A stretch of DNA of 64,000 bases from Desulfobulbus propionicus (GCA_002747135.1 PDTE01000025.1:62001-126000), one strand, 5' to 3'; positions 21,088 through 31,745 are shown, counted from the stretch's first letter. Numbers and translations are program-made. Notes: a model not told the origin generated them from the sequence alone.

Positions 21088-21246
21088 GTAACTACTCACT
21101 GGGTGTGTACCTCTCTGGTTTTACCTGCCTCAAACGTGTAACTGCTCTCAGGCTGCCCATATTTGGCCAAGCACGATTGGCAGCTATAGCCCCTCTAGGC
21201 GGCGGGTCGTGATCGTTCAAAGAGGGCTGAGCGGTGAGGAGTTACC
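21088..21246. repeat. GTAAC repeat (C-type, full with tail)
   Basis: GTAACTACTCACTGGGTGTGTACCTCTCTGGTTTTACCTGCCTCAAACGTGTAACTGCTCTCAGG...GGTGAGGAGTTAC. Confidence 0.85.
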
Positions 21247-21309
21247 ATACTATTATGTTACCTTGAGACCAATGAAAAGGCAATCAGCAAACGCTGCGAA
21301 ACAAAACCG

Positions 21310-22110
21310 ATGGTGATGTCACCAGCACCACCAATAGCCCTTTATATATCGCCGGATGTCCCCAAAGATATGGTCAGCACAACAAACACCTTGCTGAGCG
21401 ATCTTGTCAAGACAGAGACACTCCAGGGATTTCCCTTTCTTTTATTTCTGGGCCCAGAAAATCTCAGTCTTCTTTCCTTTAACGAAAAGCAGCAGCAAAA
21501 TGGACGGCTGCTTATTGATTTTCTCTCGAATAAATCAAGAAAAAGAATGGCAAGGGCGGGAAAAAGGGAATTGCTCATAAAGGCCGTCTCCATTGGCAAT
21601 CGATTGCCGAAGATGGTTCTTGACGCAACAGCCGGAATGGGTGGAGACGGTTTCCTTTTAGCCGCAGCGGGCTGTACGGTAACACTCTGCGAACAGAACA
21701 GATACATGGCTGCCCTGCTGGAAGATGGACTCAGACGCGCGGCCAGAGATGCGGACATGAAAAAGGTGTGTGAAAACATCAGGTTGCTTCCGGTAGATGC
21801 GAAAAAGTACATACAGAAAGTAAAAGAATCACCGGAAATAATCTATCTTGACCCGATGTTCCCGCCTCGATCAAAGAGCGCCAGGGTGAAGCATGAGCTG
21901 GCCTTGCTGCAAAAACTCGTCGGCCACAGTGAAGATGATACGGCCCGGCTTTTTGCTGCAAGCTGGGCCCGGCTCCCTAAAAAAATAGTGGTCAAACGAC
22001 CGGTAAAATCTCCGCCTCTCTGTTCTGTCAGGCCGGAATACTCGCTGAAAGGAAACACCATTCGTTTTGATGTTTATACTCCTCCCTCCATGGTTCCCCC
22101 TTCATTGTAA
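21310..22110 (+). CDS. rsmJ: 16S rRNA (guanine1516-N2)-methyltransferase
   Basis: LDATAGMGGDGFLLAAAGCTVTLCEQN, IYLDPMFPPRSKSARVK. Confidence 0.88.
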   Translation: MVMSPAPPIALYISPDVPKDMVSTTNTLLSDLVKTETLQGFPFLLFLGPENLSLLSFNEKQQQNGRLLIDFLSNKSRKRMARAGKRELLIKAVSIGNRLPKMVLDATAGMGGDGFLLAAAGCTVTLCEQNRYMAALLEDGLRRAARDADMKKVCENIRLLPVDAKKYIQKVKESPEIIYLDPMFPPRSKSARVKHELALLQKLVGHSEDDTARLFAASWARLPKKIVVKRPVKSPPLCSVRPEYSLKGNTIRFDVYTPPSMVPPSL

Positions 22111-22280
22111 TCTCGTAACTGTTTTCAGGTTGCCCGGATTTGGGCAAGCGCGACCGGCCGGAGATGGGTGAGAGGGGAAGCATGGGAGCTGCAATCAGGG
22201 CCACGATTTTCTCCTCAGCCCTGGTGAACAATAAGAAGAGCACATCCTTTATTGTGGACTGCGATTAAAAAGGATTCCGC

Positions 22281-22462
22281 GTAACTGATCACGGGCACTT
22301 CATCTTTGCCCGATCACTCTTTCCCGCATACTCTTGTACACGAACGTCTCTCTTCGCCTGCTTACCTGCGGAAAATGGTGCCTGCCCGCTGCTACACCCG
22401 TGACCAGTTACACGTTAAAAGCAGAGGGGAACACCTAAAGTGCAGACCCCGTGATTGGTTAC
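22281..22462. repeat. GTAAC repeat (B-type, full with tail)
   Basis: GTAACTGATCACGGGCACTTCATC...CACCCGTGACCAGTTAC + tail ending CCCCGTGATTGGTTAC. Confidence 0.85.
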
Positions 22463-22463
22463 C

Positions 22464-23663
22464 TCAGCTTGCGGCGGCGACGTCCACGGCCTTGCATATC
22501 CGGTCCCTGGCACTGTCTTCCAGGCGAACAGGTACCGGGTAGCACAACGTTCGTTCCAGTATCCCGACAGACTGCGGCAGGGCCTGAGGATCGTAATGAT
22601 AACGGCGTTTTCCATTTTCCTTAAACGGCCAGCCATTATGGCACAGGGTCTTGCTGTCAAGCAGATGCTCCCACCTGGGGTAAAAATGCCAGTTATTTTC
22701 ACCCCAGTTAATGGCACCGGCATTCTGCTCGCGTAACACAGCATTGACCTGATCGGCTCTTTCCCTGGTGGGAAACATGAAGGCTAAAAAAGTAGCACTG
22801 TCGCCCCGCTCATCCAGTATTTCACGAAAACTGACCCCGGGGAGCTTGCTGACAGCTTCCTTAAGAATATTTTTATTTGCCTGCTGGGCAGCAATCATTG
22901 TATCCAGTTTTGCCAGCTGAGCCAGACCAATGGCACCCTGCAGCTCCATCATCCTGTAATTAAACCCGATAAAAGAACGCAGCTCCCCTCCTCTGCCCCC
23001 GGGGTTTGGCAGATGATCATGACCATGATCATGATACTCCGACATGGCCCGCCACAACCGCTCGTCATGGGTGATGCACATACCACCTTCACCGGTGGTC
23101 AGGGTTTTTACTGAATCAAAGGAAAAGGTGCCGCAGGCTCCAAAGGTACCGAGATGCTGTCCGTTCAGCCGACCGCCTGCGGCCTGAGCAGTATCTTCTA
23201 TCAACGCAATACCGTGCCTGTCCGCGATGGCCCTGATTTCTTCAACCCGTGCCTGAGCACCAAGCATATGAACGAGGATGATGGCCCTGGTCTTGTCATT
23301 TATTTTTTGTTCCAGATCGGCCGGGTCCATGTTGAGGGTGGTATCAACTTCAGTAAACACAGGAATGGCCCCAATATCAAGTATTGCTTCCCAGGTGGCG
23401 ACAAAAGTAAAACACTGCGTAATGACTTCATCACCGGCAGCAACACCAAGAGCACTTAAGGCAACTTTCAGTGCTGCTGTCCCTGAAGTAACAGCCTGGG
23501 CGTATCCTGCTCCGGTATACCTGGCAAACGCCTTTTCAAACTCAAGCACCTTATACGTATCGTTTCTTTGCTCCCCGAATTCATACCGGAAAAGCACTCC
23601 GGTATCCAGTACGTCTTGTATTTCCTTTTTCTCCTCTTCGCCAAACATCTCAAAACCCGGCAT
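22464..23663 (-). CDS. DegT/DnrJ/EryC1/StrS-family aminotransferase
   Basis: VTSGTAALKVALSALGVAAGDEVI, DTAQAAGG, FSFDSVKTLTTGEGGM; ATG at 23663 preceded by AAGGAGG; longer ORF to 23759 reads into a repeat. Confidence 0.9.
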   Translation of the reverse strand: MPGFEMFGEEEKKEIQDVLDTGVLFRYEFGEQRNDTYKVLEFEKAFARYTGAGYAQAVTSGTAALKVALSALGVAAGDEVITQCFTFVATWEAILDIGAIPVFTEVDTTLNMDPADLEQKINDKTRAIILVHMLGAQARVEEIRAIADRHGIALIEDTAQAAGGRLNGQHLGTFGACGTFSFDSVKTLTTGEGGMCITHDERLWRAMSEYHDHGHDHLPNPGGRGGELRSFIGFNYRMMELQGAIGLAQLAKLDTMIAAQQANKNILKEAVSKLPGVSFREILDERGDSATFLAFMFPTRERADQVNAVLREQNAGAINWGENNWHFYPRWEHLLDSKTLCHNGWPFKENGKRRYHYDPQALPQSVGILERTLCYPVPVRLEDSARDRICKAVDVAAAS

Positions 23664-23745
23664 AATACCTCCTTCATCGTCAGGCTGTTCAGCAGCAACT
23701 GATTCCAGGCACCATATTGTTGCCTGTAACTGTACCACCCTGGTT

Positions 23746-24438
23746 TCACTTGTTTTCAAGCATTCTAAGCCGCGCTTCTATTATCTCTTTTTCCTGGTCA
23801 GCCTGGCTCCCTTGCCCAGCCTGCTGTACTGTCTCCAGATATTGCCTGTAGCTCCTGACAGCCTGCTCAGTTTTCTTCTGCTGCTCATAGACCCGGCCCA
23901 TGGACTTGTACGCCAGGCTTTCATACCCTTTCTTCTGAGACAGGAGAGTATATTGGCCCAAGGCGTCATCCAGGGCACCCTGCCGTTCATATAACACTGC
24001 TGTCCTGTAGGAAACAAGGGGCACAAGCAGCGAGTCGCCTGGCAGGATTGCGGCCAACTCCCTGAGCGTGTCAACAGCCTTGGCAGGTTCATTGCCTGTT
24101 TCATAGAACGTTGCCAGCTCAACCTGCGCCCATAATGCAGACGGGGTTGAGCCATATTTATCAATGACCTTCTGCAAAAGGACCTCCTTGTCACCTGTAC
24201 TGTGCAGGGCCTGGTCCAGCGCTGATGCCGCCTGCTCAAGCAGACGTGTCCGGTATGAGCCGTAAAGGGATACAGTGACAACAACGACAGTAAGGCAGGC
24301 GATACATATCCAGATCCGCCTTTGGTTTTTCCTGATAAAGGTGATCATTTTTGGCGGAAGACTTAAATGTTCCAGTACCCCGTCAGGTTCTTTTAATACG
24401 TCCATGGATTTTCTGTCCAGGGCATTGTTTTCAGACAT
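23746..24438 (-). CDS. YfgM-like tetratricopeptide protein with N-terminal TM
   Basis: Single TM followed by TPR-like repeats. Confidence 0.7.
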   Translation of the reverse strand: MSENNALDRKSMDVLKEPDGVLEHLSLPPKMITFIRKNQRRIWICIACLTVVVVTVSLYGSYRTRLLEQAASALDQALHSTGDKEVLLQKVIDKYGSTPSALWAQVELATFYETGNEPAKAVDTLRELAAILPGDSLLVPLVSYRTAVLYERQGALDDALGQYTLLSQKKGYESLAYKSMGRVYEQQKKTEQAVRSYRQYLETVQQAGQGSQADQEKEIIEARLRMLENK

Positions 24439-24477
24439 AGTATTGCTCTTTTTTGCAGTCTCTTTTATAAATAAGCT

Positions 24478-24635
24478 GTAACGTTCGCAGGGCACATATC
24501 ACCCTGGGTTGACCTGGCTTGCATCTGTAACAGTTTTCAGGCTGCCCTGATTCTGGGCAGGCGTGAATGGCCGTATACTCCTGTACAAGGTCTGAGCGTG
24601 CCGGCCCAAAGCTGCTGCAGCCCTGACCAGCTACG
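24478..24635. repeat. GTAAC repeat (degenerate or chimeric)
   Basis: CTGTAACGTTCGCAGGGCACATATCACCCTGG...CTGTAACAGTTTTCAGGCTGCCC...CCCTGACCAGCTAC. Confidence 0.6.
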
Positions 24636-24704
24636 CCTCCGCTGACAGAATAAAGGCTTAACTTTTCGATCATACATCAAAAAAATAAATTACACCACCC
24701 TATT

Positions 24705-26033
24705 ATGAAGCCAGAACAGCATATCTATACTGTGGGTAAATTAAACAGGGAGATTCGCACCATTCTTGAAAGAAAATATCCCTTCATCTCGGTATCAGGA
24801 GAAATATCCAATGTAAGCAAACCATTTTCCGGCCACCTCTACTTCACCCTCAAAGATGACTCGTCCCAGATCAAAGCTGTCCTTTTCAAGATGCAGCAGC
24901 GCTATCTCACAGCTCCTCTTGAAGATGGCAGGCAGGTTATCTGCAAGGGCAGAATATCTGTATATGAGCCTCGCGGCAACTACCAGCTTATTATTGACAC
25001 GGTTGATTTCCATGGTTCCGGGGAACTGCAGGCAGCCTATGAACGGCTTAAAAGGCGGCTTGCCGCAGAAGGGCTGTTTGCTGCCTCCCTGAAAAAGAAG
25101 ATGCCTCCCTTGCCCGGGCATATTACGCTTGTTACCTCCCCTCTAGGGGCAGCTGTTCACGATTTCATCCAAATAAGCACACGCCGTTCCAGCCTGACCA
25201 GCATTTCAGTGTATCCCGTGTCTGTACAGGGTAAGCAGGCCCCGGACGAGATTGCTCATGCTGTTGATGAAATCAACAGATTAAACAGGACTGACATCAT
25301 TGTTCTTTGCCGGGGTGGAGGTTCGATAGAGGATCTCTGTGCTTTTAACGATGAGAACCTGGCAAGGACAATCTTCCGGTCAGCAATTCCAGTGGTCAGT
25401 GCTGTTGGCCATGAAACTGACTTTACCATAGCTGATTTTGTTTCTGATCTCAGGGCACCTACCCCCAGTGCCGCAGCTGAGCTGCTCACTCCTGACACAG
25501 AAGAATACCGCAGACAGATCAACGTAATGAAAGGTTCGCTGAATACTGCGTTGAAAAAAGTTCTCACCGGGTATCAATACAGATTACTGTATCAATATCA
25601 ACGTCTCAGCACCATGCCCAGACCTCTTGACACTCTTGTGCTCAGGGTCAGCCAGCTGGCCATGAAACAGGAACGGGTCATCCTGGCGCAGCTGACAGCA
25701 AAAGCAGAAGCTGTGCACAAAGCAGCCAGAATTCTGGAAGGCCATTCGCCCGCGGTCAAACTGCCCCTACAGCAGCAAAAAGTGATATCACTGCAAAAAA
25801 GACTGAAAACTGCCATCAACACTCTTTTGCAGCACAAGCGTCATCAATATACAACCACGGTCTCTGTGCTTGATGCGGTCAGTCCACTGGCAACCCTTTC
25901 CAGAGGATACGCCATTGCCATAAAGGAAAAACCAGCTGGCGGCATTATAACCGACCCAAGGGATGTCTGTGCGGGAGAAAAGTTCAGCCTGCAGGTAAAG
26001 CATGGGACGATCCCGTGCCGGGCAGAAGGGTAA
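24705..26033 (+). CDS. xseA: Exodeoxyribonuclease VII large subunit
   Basis: VSGEISNVSKPFSGHLYFTLKDDSSQIKAVLFK, CRGGGSIEDLCAFNDE, VSAVGHETDFTIADFVSDLRAPTPSAAAEL. Confidence 0.96.
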   Translation: MKPEQHIYTVGKLNREIRTILERKYPFISVSGEISNVSKPFSGHLYFTLKDDSSQIKAVLFKMQQRYLTAPLEDGRQVICKGRISVYEPRGNYQLIIDTVDFHGSGELQAAYERLKRRLAAEGLFAASLKKKMPPLPGHITLVTSPLGAAVHDFIQISTRRSSLTSISVYPVSVQGKQAPDEIAHAVDEINRLNRTDIIVLCRGGGSIEDLCAFNDENLARTIFRSAIPVVSAVGHETDFTIADFVSDLRAPTPSAAAELLTPDTEEYRRQINVMKGSLNTALKKVLTGYQYRLLYQYQRLSTMPRPLDTLVLRVSQLAMKQERVILAQLTAKAEAVHKAARILEGHSPAVKLPLQQQKVISLQKRLKTAINTLLQHKRHQYTTTVSVLDAVSPLATLSRGYAIAIKEKPAGGIITDPRDVCAGEKFSLQVKHGTIPCRAEG

Positions 26034-26194
26034 GTAACTGCTCTCATCTCACCCATCTTCAGGCGATCAAGACAGGTCGCACAGAGGGACTATAGCTGCC
26101 AGTCGTGCTTACCCGGATCCGGGCAGCCTGAAAGCAGCTATAGATTTAAAATCATAAAGAAGTTACACGCCCTGCAAGTAGTTGCAAGGGGTAA
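26034..26194. repeat. GTAAC repeat (C-type with tail)
   Basis: GTAACTGCTCTCATCTCACCCATCTTCAGGCGATC...CAGCCTGAAAGCAGCTA...CCCTGCAAGTAGTTGC. Confidence 0.75.
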
Positions 26195-26198
26195 GTGG

Positions 26199-26672
26199 TC
26201 AATTGATAAGGAGGTTGACCTGCTGGTCAATACGGACAAGTAAAGCGGGCAATTCAACCGGGGCATGCCTTACAGCTTCCTTTATTTCCTTGCCCCAGGC
26301 CCTGAGCATATCAGTGGAGACTTTCCTGGTCGCGTTGCCCTTGCACCATTCCTGGCCAATTTTCCGGCCCAGGCCTCCCAGAAAGGCTCTCTGATCTTCT
26401 CGTTGCTCTGCAGGCGTCTTTGCCAGTATTTCCTGGACAATATCCTGCCAGCCAGTGACAAGCAATGTTCCTTCCTGAAAGGTAATGAACCAGCGTTTTT
26501 CTTCTGCCGTTAAACCGGCAGGTATTATGTAGGCAGGAGTCTCTTCAGGGTGCAGCAATGCAGCCTGCGCATTATCAGCATAGACACTGACGCAGCTGGT
26601 TGTCTCTACAAGGCAGCAGCAGAACAAAATAAAAAGTAAAAATCTCATGGCATTTAACGTATAAACCAGCAT
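26199..26672 (-). CDS. Hypothetical secreted protein
   Basis: 157 aa with N-terminal signal-like segment. Confidence 0.55.
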   Translation of the reverse strand: MLVYTLNAMRFLLFILFCCCLVETTSCVSVYADNAQAALLHPEETPAYIIPAGLTAEEKRWFITFQEGTLLVTGWQDIVQEILAKTPAEQREDQRAFLGGLGRKIGQEWCKGNATRKVSTDMLRAWGKEIKEAVRHAPVELPALLVRIDQQVNLLIN

Positions 26673-26740
26673 GGCTGGACCAGACAGCCTTCAGCCATAA
26701 CAAAGCAGTAAACCGGAACCTCGGAAAACCAACATCTTTT

Positions 26741-26901
26741 TTGCAACTACTCACAGGTCACGCAACCTCTTTATCTGACTTGTTTTTAAGTCTATAGCTG
26801 CTTTCAATCCCGCTCAGATCCGGACAAACGTGACTGGCGGTTGCAGTCCTTCTGTGCAGCCAATCGTGTTTGCCCGCAAACAGTTGATCTGAAAGTATTT
26901 A
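26741..26901. repeat. GTAAC repeat (C-type, diverged)
   Basis: GCAACTACTCACAGGTCACGCAACCTCTTTATC...CTATAGCTGCTTTCAATCCCGCTCAGATCCGGACAAACGTGACTGGCGG. Confidence 0.6.
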
Positions 26902-27034
26902 TCCTTTTTTTACCACTGACGGCGTCCCCTGTCAAGACGGAGCAGCAAAAAAGTACAATTTTTTAAACCGAAGTGTAGTTTTTTTTCATTTTCTGTACAA
27001 TGTCTCCGAACAAGCTCTGCATTAATCAGTTATG

Positions 27035-28114
27035 TCATGACCTGTCGCTTACAGCCGCCTCGGTAAAGGTCTTTACCTCGGTCAGAAGTGCTGCAGCTCC
27101 CTCAAGGGCGTTCATGGCAAAGGCTGCACCAGTTCCTTCTCCCAGTCTGAACTGAAGGTCAAAAAGAGGCTGCAGACGAAGCTTTTCCTGCATGTACCCG
27201 TGTCCAGGCTCAACCGACCGATGGGCGCAAATGATATAATCACGGACAAAGGGTTCCAGAAGACAGGCAATAAGGGCTCCGGCGGTTGAGATAAAGCCGT
27301 CGACTACAACCGGTTTTTTCAGGGCCGCAGCACCAAGAATCAATCCGGCTATGCCGCCAATTTCAAAGCCACCCAGTTTGGCCAGAACATCCAGACCATC
27401 TTCAGCGTCAGGCTTGTTGGTTGCTATGGCCTGTTCTATCACCTGAATCTTGTGGCGCAGCTGATTGTCGTCAATTCCAGTACCTCTGCCCGTTACATCA
27501 GCAACAGATTTCCCGGTAACAACCGCAGCGATGGCACTGCTGGGCGTGGTGTTGCCGATTCCCATTTCACCTGTGCCAAACACATCGACCCTGTCGGCCA
27601 TTTGCTCTGCAACCTGAATACCGGCTTCAACGGTCATGACCGCATGCGTTCTGGTCATGGCGGGTCCAGTCATAATATTCTGCGTTCCCCTGGCGATCTT
27701 TTTTCGGATAAAGCCGGGATGATCCTGCAAGTCAAAAAACTCATCAACCGCCCCCATATCAACCACCACCACCTCTGTGCCTGACTGTTTGGCCAGTGCG
27801 TTGATACCAGCACCTCCCCCCATGATATTATAGACCATCTGCGTGGTCACTTCCGCAGGATAGCCGGAGACCCCCTCTGCATTTACACCGTGATCACCAG
27901 CCATAACAACCACAGTTTTTCTGGCTACAGGCGGCGGCATACAGCGAGTCATCCCAACCAGATCCACCGCCAGATCCATGAAGGAACCTAATGCCCAGTG
28001 CGGCATGGTTAACTGGTCCAGCCTCCTGGTTGCCTCATCACGGCAGGAAGTATCCTGGGGATAAATATTTTTACATGTCTTTTCAAGGTAACCGCTGTTT
28101 TCTTTTCTCTGCAT
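27035..28114 (-). CDS. cobT: Nicotinate-nucleotide--dimethylbenzimidazole phosphoribosyltransferase
   Basis: VVVMAGDHGVNAEGVSGYPAEVTTQMV, GEMGIGNTTPSSAI, VVDGFISTAGAL; ORF track gives longer start at 28153. Confidence 0.95.
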   Translation of the reverse strand: MQRKENSGYLEKTCKNIYPQDTSCRDEATRRLDQLTMPHWALGSFMDLAVDLVGMTRCMPPPVARKTVVVMAGDHGVNAEGVSGYPAEVTTQMVYNIMGGGAGINALAKQSGTEVVVVDMGAVDEFFDLQDHPGFIRKKIARGTQNIMTGPAMTRTHAVMTVEAGIQVAEQMADRVDVFGTGEMGIGNTTPSSAIAAVVTGKSVADVTGRGTGIDDNQLRHKIQVIEQAIATNKPDAEDGLDVLAKLGGFEIGGIAGLILGAAALKKPVVVDGFISTAGALIACLLEPFVRDYIICAHRSVEPGHGYMQEKLRLQPLFDLQFRLGEGTGAAFAMNALEGAAALLTEVKTFTEAAVSDRS

Positions 28115-28259
28115 CCTTTGTCCTCTTGTTGTGTCAGGTATTGTTTCTGTCAATTTTCTGGCCGAATATCTGCTCGGAGAACAGATGTTAACTTCCCGAA
28201 GTTACGATTTTAATTTCCTGTTGTGACTGAAGGCTGCCTGATCCGGCCATGCAGGGTTA

Positions 28260-30017
28260 TCAGTATCCGGTCAGCGTCCGGTCATAGAGCTTGCCGACAC
28301 CATATTCACTGCGACGCTTGAACTTCTCCCAGGGCGGCCCGATGAGCTGCATCTCCGGACAGGTACGCTGAACCTCTATGGCAATCTCCATTTCCTTGGT
28401 GCAACCGGTGGAATACGTGGCATCCTTACCGCTCCATTCAGGCGGCACTTTCTGCTTCATGAGTGAAAACGCGTATTCAATATCATCAACACTCTGAAAA
28501 CGCCAGATATCAATCATGCCTGATCGTTGAAAGATTTCCCACATATACATAATGTCATCGGCGTCCATCCCCTCCTCAAAATGCTCGGCGGGATTAATGA
28601 TGACCACGTCATGCAGGGTTGCCCGCAGATGCTCAACAAACACACTGAGAATATGTTTTGCCGTCTGCAGCTCTCCAGGTATAGAACCAACAATGGCCGA
28701 GTAAAACATGATTTTCTTGCCGCGCTCTCTCTCTTCTCTAGCCATTTTAATAAGCACATCAGCCTTTTTCCGCAAGGCAGATTGCGGGAATCGTATGGTT
28801 GCCGGGTGATGTGGCTTAAGCAGCATATCAATTTTTCCTTCATTTTCAGGGAAAAGGGAAAGGATGTCCCTGGTGAACTGAAAACGGTTGGTAATGATTT
28901 CCCTGCAGCCGGGGCTGCGGCTTATGACAAGATCAGCTTCCTTAAAGGCTCTGGCAAAGGTCACTGAGGTAAGCAAGGGATTGAAGTCCTCCCCGGTTCC
29001 ATCGGAAATGACCAGCAGGCGGTTATCATTGTCAAGCAGACGAAGCAGATCATTTTTTGAAATCTGGCTGTTGTCAATCAGGGCAGCTCCCTGAAGAAGA
29101 GAAACAAGCACCGGGTCTTCCATGATGTCCGCATAGGAAATTCGATGATAGTAAAAATTCTGCTTGACCGCCAGAATAACCCTGACACCAATCTCCATCA
29201 GGTTGCTGATGATAGCCAGGTCAAGGACTATTTCGCCTGAGCGTCCTGCAAGCCAGAGAATACATGGTTTTTTATGGCCCTGAACAACACCGTTTACCCA
29301 CTCACAAAGCCACAGCCATGCTTCATTCTCAATGGGGCAGTTTATGCCTTCGTTTAATACATGCTGATTCGGCAGGCCATCATTTCCCCAGATCGAACGA
29401 CAGGTGGTCAGCAGCAGCAGACGGCGTAATTTTAACAGGTGCAGCTGCAGGTCAATATCAGGTATAGTTGTCGTATCTGTAAGCCTTAGCCCCTCTGGCG
29501 ACAGGTAGGCCTTATGAAAGGGCTCTGATTGCAAGAACTCCCAGGCCCGCTTGTTCTCCTCTTCCCTGACCGAGGCCAAAGGGCGGTCGATTTCGCTGAT
29601 GGTTGTAAAGATCCCCAGAAGACGTTTTTCCAGATGCCCGGGCAGCTGCACCTTGTGTGTTATCTCGTGGTTAAACTTGATGGACAGCAGGCTGAGCAGG
29701 TATTTCTTTTTATAGTCATCGTTAATCACTTCGCTTACCAGCCGTTCCAGTCTGGTCCAGATTTTTGCATAGGCAGTTGTAAGCAGGGTATCTGCCTTTT
29801 TTTCAATGATTGCTTCAAACAGCTTGTCTGAACAGGGATAATACAACTGTTCCGGTTCGAGGCGCACCATAAAGTTGAGCTGTTCCGGGCTTGCTACAAG
29901 ATCTGGAAACGTCTCGTAGGCGATATGATTCTCGGTGAAGAAATTCTTCACCCAGGCATCCTGTTCCGGACTCAGGCCTTTTCTCGGGAAGAAACCACTT
30001 TCCATCAACTGCTCCAT
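28260..30017 (-). CDS. DUF89/ARMT1-like domain protein
   Basis: WLAGRSGEIVLDLAIISNLMEIGVRVILAVK...LLVISDGTGEDFNPLL...ADLVISRSPGCREII resembles the DUF89 core. Confidence 0.55.
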   Translation of the reverse strand: MEQLMESGFFPRKGLSPEQDAWVKNFFTENHIAYETFPDLVASPEQLNFMVRLEPEQLYYPCSDKLFEAIIEKKADTLLTTAYAKIWTRLERLVSEVINDDYKKKYLLSLLSIKFNHEITHKVQLPGHLEKRLLGIFTTISEIDRPLASVREEENKRAWEFLQSEPFHKAYLSPEGLRLTDTTTIPDIDLQLHLLKLRRLLLLTTCRSIWGNDGLPNQHVLNEGINCPIENEAWLWLCEWVNGVVQGHKKPCILWLAGRSGEIVLDLAIISNLMEIGVRVILAVKQNFYYHRISYADIMEDPVLVSLLQGAALIDNSQISKNDLLRLLDNDNRLLVISDGTGEDFNPLLTSVTFARAFKEADLVISRSPGCREIITNRFQFTRDILSLFPENEGKIDMLLKPHHPATIRFPQSALRKKADVLIKMAREERERGKKIMFYSAIVGSIPGELQTAKHILSVFVEHLRATLHDVVIINPAEHFEEGMDADDIMYMWEIFQRSGMIDIWRFQSVDDIEYAFSLMKQKVPPEWSGKDATYSTGCTKEMEIAIEVQRTCPEMQLIGPPWEKFKRRSEYGVGKLYDRTLTGY

Positions 30018-30529
30018 TGATTATCCTGAATCAGTTGCCAGACTTGCCTGGCAATAGTTTCAGGTTCTTTTTCTGCAACGTCTACTTCAAAATCCGCAAC
30101 AGCCCTGTACCTGGGCAACCGTTTTTGAAACAGGTCCCTTGCTTTATCAATATCCTTTAACAGGGGTCTTTTTTTCACTTCTTTCTCTGCCCCGGGATAA
30201 GACAGCAGCCGCTCCAGTATCTGCTCGACTTCAGCGTGCAGATAAACAACTTGCCCCATCCGGCGAATCTGTTCAACCTGAAAAAAACCGCCTCCAGTGG
30301 AAACAATGGTATCTCGTACACACGTTATGATCCACTCTGCCACCCTGCGCTCCATTTCGCGAAATCGGGCTTCTCCCTGCCCGGAGAAAATCTCGCGAAT
30401 CTTCTTTCCTGTCAGTGACTCTATCAGATCATCTGTATCAATGGCAAAACGGCCTGTTACCCTGGACAGGGCTCGAGCGGTTCTCCCCTTACCCACCCCC
30501 ATAAAACCGATCAGGATTATATTGTTCAT
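30005..30529 (-). CDS. aroK: Shikimate kinase
   Basis: IILIGFMGVGKGRTARAL, FAIDTDDLIE, VSTGGGFF. Confidence 0.88.
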   Translation of the reverse strand: MNNIILIGFMGVGKGRTARALSRVTGRFAIDTDDLIESLTGKKIREIFSGQGEARFREMERRVAEWIITCVRDTIVSTGGGFFQVEQIRRMGQVVYLHAEVEQILERLLSYPGAEKEVKKRPLLKDIDKARDLFQKRLPRYRAVADFEVDVAEKEPETIARQVWQLIQDNQWSS

Positions 30530-30716
30530 CTCCTGCGCTCTCTTCTGCCTAGACCTTCCTGATCTCATTTACAAGGCTGCTGTTCACGAAACCACCCCTT
30601 CTTTACTGTACGAACAGCTGCACATCTGGTATTATGTGCTGCAAGAAGGATAGAAACAAAGCAGGCACAGCTTTCTGCTTGCTGATCACCTTTAAAAAAA
30701 TCAGGTAAAAAAGATT

Positions 30717-31712
30717 ATGACTCACTGGTATACTGTAGTGCGAGGTAAATCACAAGGCCCGTTTACAACACAGCAGATTCAGGAAGATCTTGCCCATGGA
30801 CGGCTGACAGGCGATACACTTGTCTGGCGCGATGGTTTCAGCGACTGGACCCTCATAACCGAGGTGCCGGAGCTGCAGCAGATGCCTGCTGTCGCGCCCC
30901 CTCCTCCAGCCTCAGCCAAGCAGGCGCATGAAATCGACTATGAAATTTTTGGCAACGAAATGCAGTTCGTCGAAATTGAGCTTGATCCCCGGGAAAGCGT
31001 GGTCTCCGAAGCCGGGGCAATGATGTACATGCAGGACCATATTGAGATGACCACCGTTTTCGGCGACGGTTCACAAAGCTCTCAATCCGGCAGTTTTTTC
31101 GACAAAATGCTCGGAGCCGGCAAGCGTCTTATTACCGGAGAAGGCCTGTTTATCACCATGTTTACCCATACCGGACCGGGCAAGGCGCGGGTGGCTTTTG
31201 CCGCACCGTATCCAGGTAAAATCATACCTCTTGATCTTTCTCATTACAATCACCGGATCATCTGCCAGAAAGATGCCTTCCTGTGCGCAGCCAAAGGAGT
31301 TTCCCTGGGCATCGCCTTCCAGAAAAAAATCGGAACAGCTCTTTTTGGGGGCGAAGGTTTCATCATGCAGCAGCTTGATGGTGACGGCATGGTCTTTGTC
31401 CATGCCGGCGGCACTATCATTGAAAAGGAACTGCAACAGGGCGAATCATTGCGGGTAGACACAGGCTGCCTGGTTGCCCTTACCCAGTCAGTGCAGTATG
31501 ACATTCAGTTTGTGGGCAATGTTAAATCAGCGCTGTTTGGCGGAGAAGGATTCTTTTTTGCCAGGTTGGAGGGACCCGGGCATGTCTGGATGCAGTCGCT
31601 CCCCTTTTCACGCTTTGCCGGTCGAATTTGGGACGCGGCCTCCCGGCCCACAGGAGGAAGTAAAGGCGAAGGCTCTGTGCTCGGGGGACTTTCAACCATG
31701 TTTGAACGGTAA
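30717..31712 (+). CDS. GYF_2 domain plus TIGR00266/AIM24-family protein
   Basis: N-term [85 protein letters not shown]. Confidence 0.85.
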   Translation: MTHWYTVVRGKSQGPFTTQQIQEDLAHGRLTGDTLVWRDGFSDWTLITEVPELQQMPAVAPPPPASAKQAHEIDYEIFGNEMQFVEIELDPRESVVSEAGAMMYMQDHIEMTTVFGDGSQSSQSGSFFDKMLGAGKRLITGEGLFITMFTHTGPGKARVAFAAPYPGKIIPLDLSHYNHRIICQKDAFLCAAKGVSLGIAFQKKIGTALFGGEGFIMQQLDGDGMVFVHAGGTIIEKELQQGESLRVDTGCLVALTQSVQYDIQFVGNVKSALFGGEGFFFARLEGPGHVWMQSLPFSRFAGRIWDAASRPTGGSKGEGSVLGGLSTMFER

Positions 31713-31719
31713 AATACAG

Positions 31720-31745
31720 GTAACTGCTCCCAGGCGAGCAGTTAC
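31720..31745. repeat. Minimal GTAAC repeat (arms only)
   Basis: GTAACTGCTCCCAGGCGAGCAGTTAC. Confidence 0.75.

Noticed and set aside
28115-28260. Cobalamin riboswitch upstream of cobT
   Set aside because: No convincing B12-box-like sequence or conserved multi-stem structure could be seen in the short leader.
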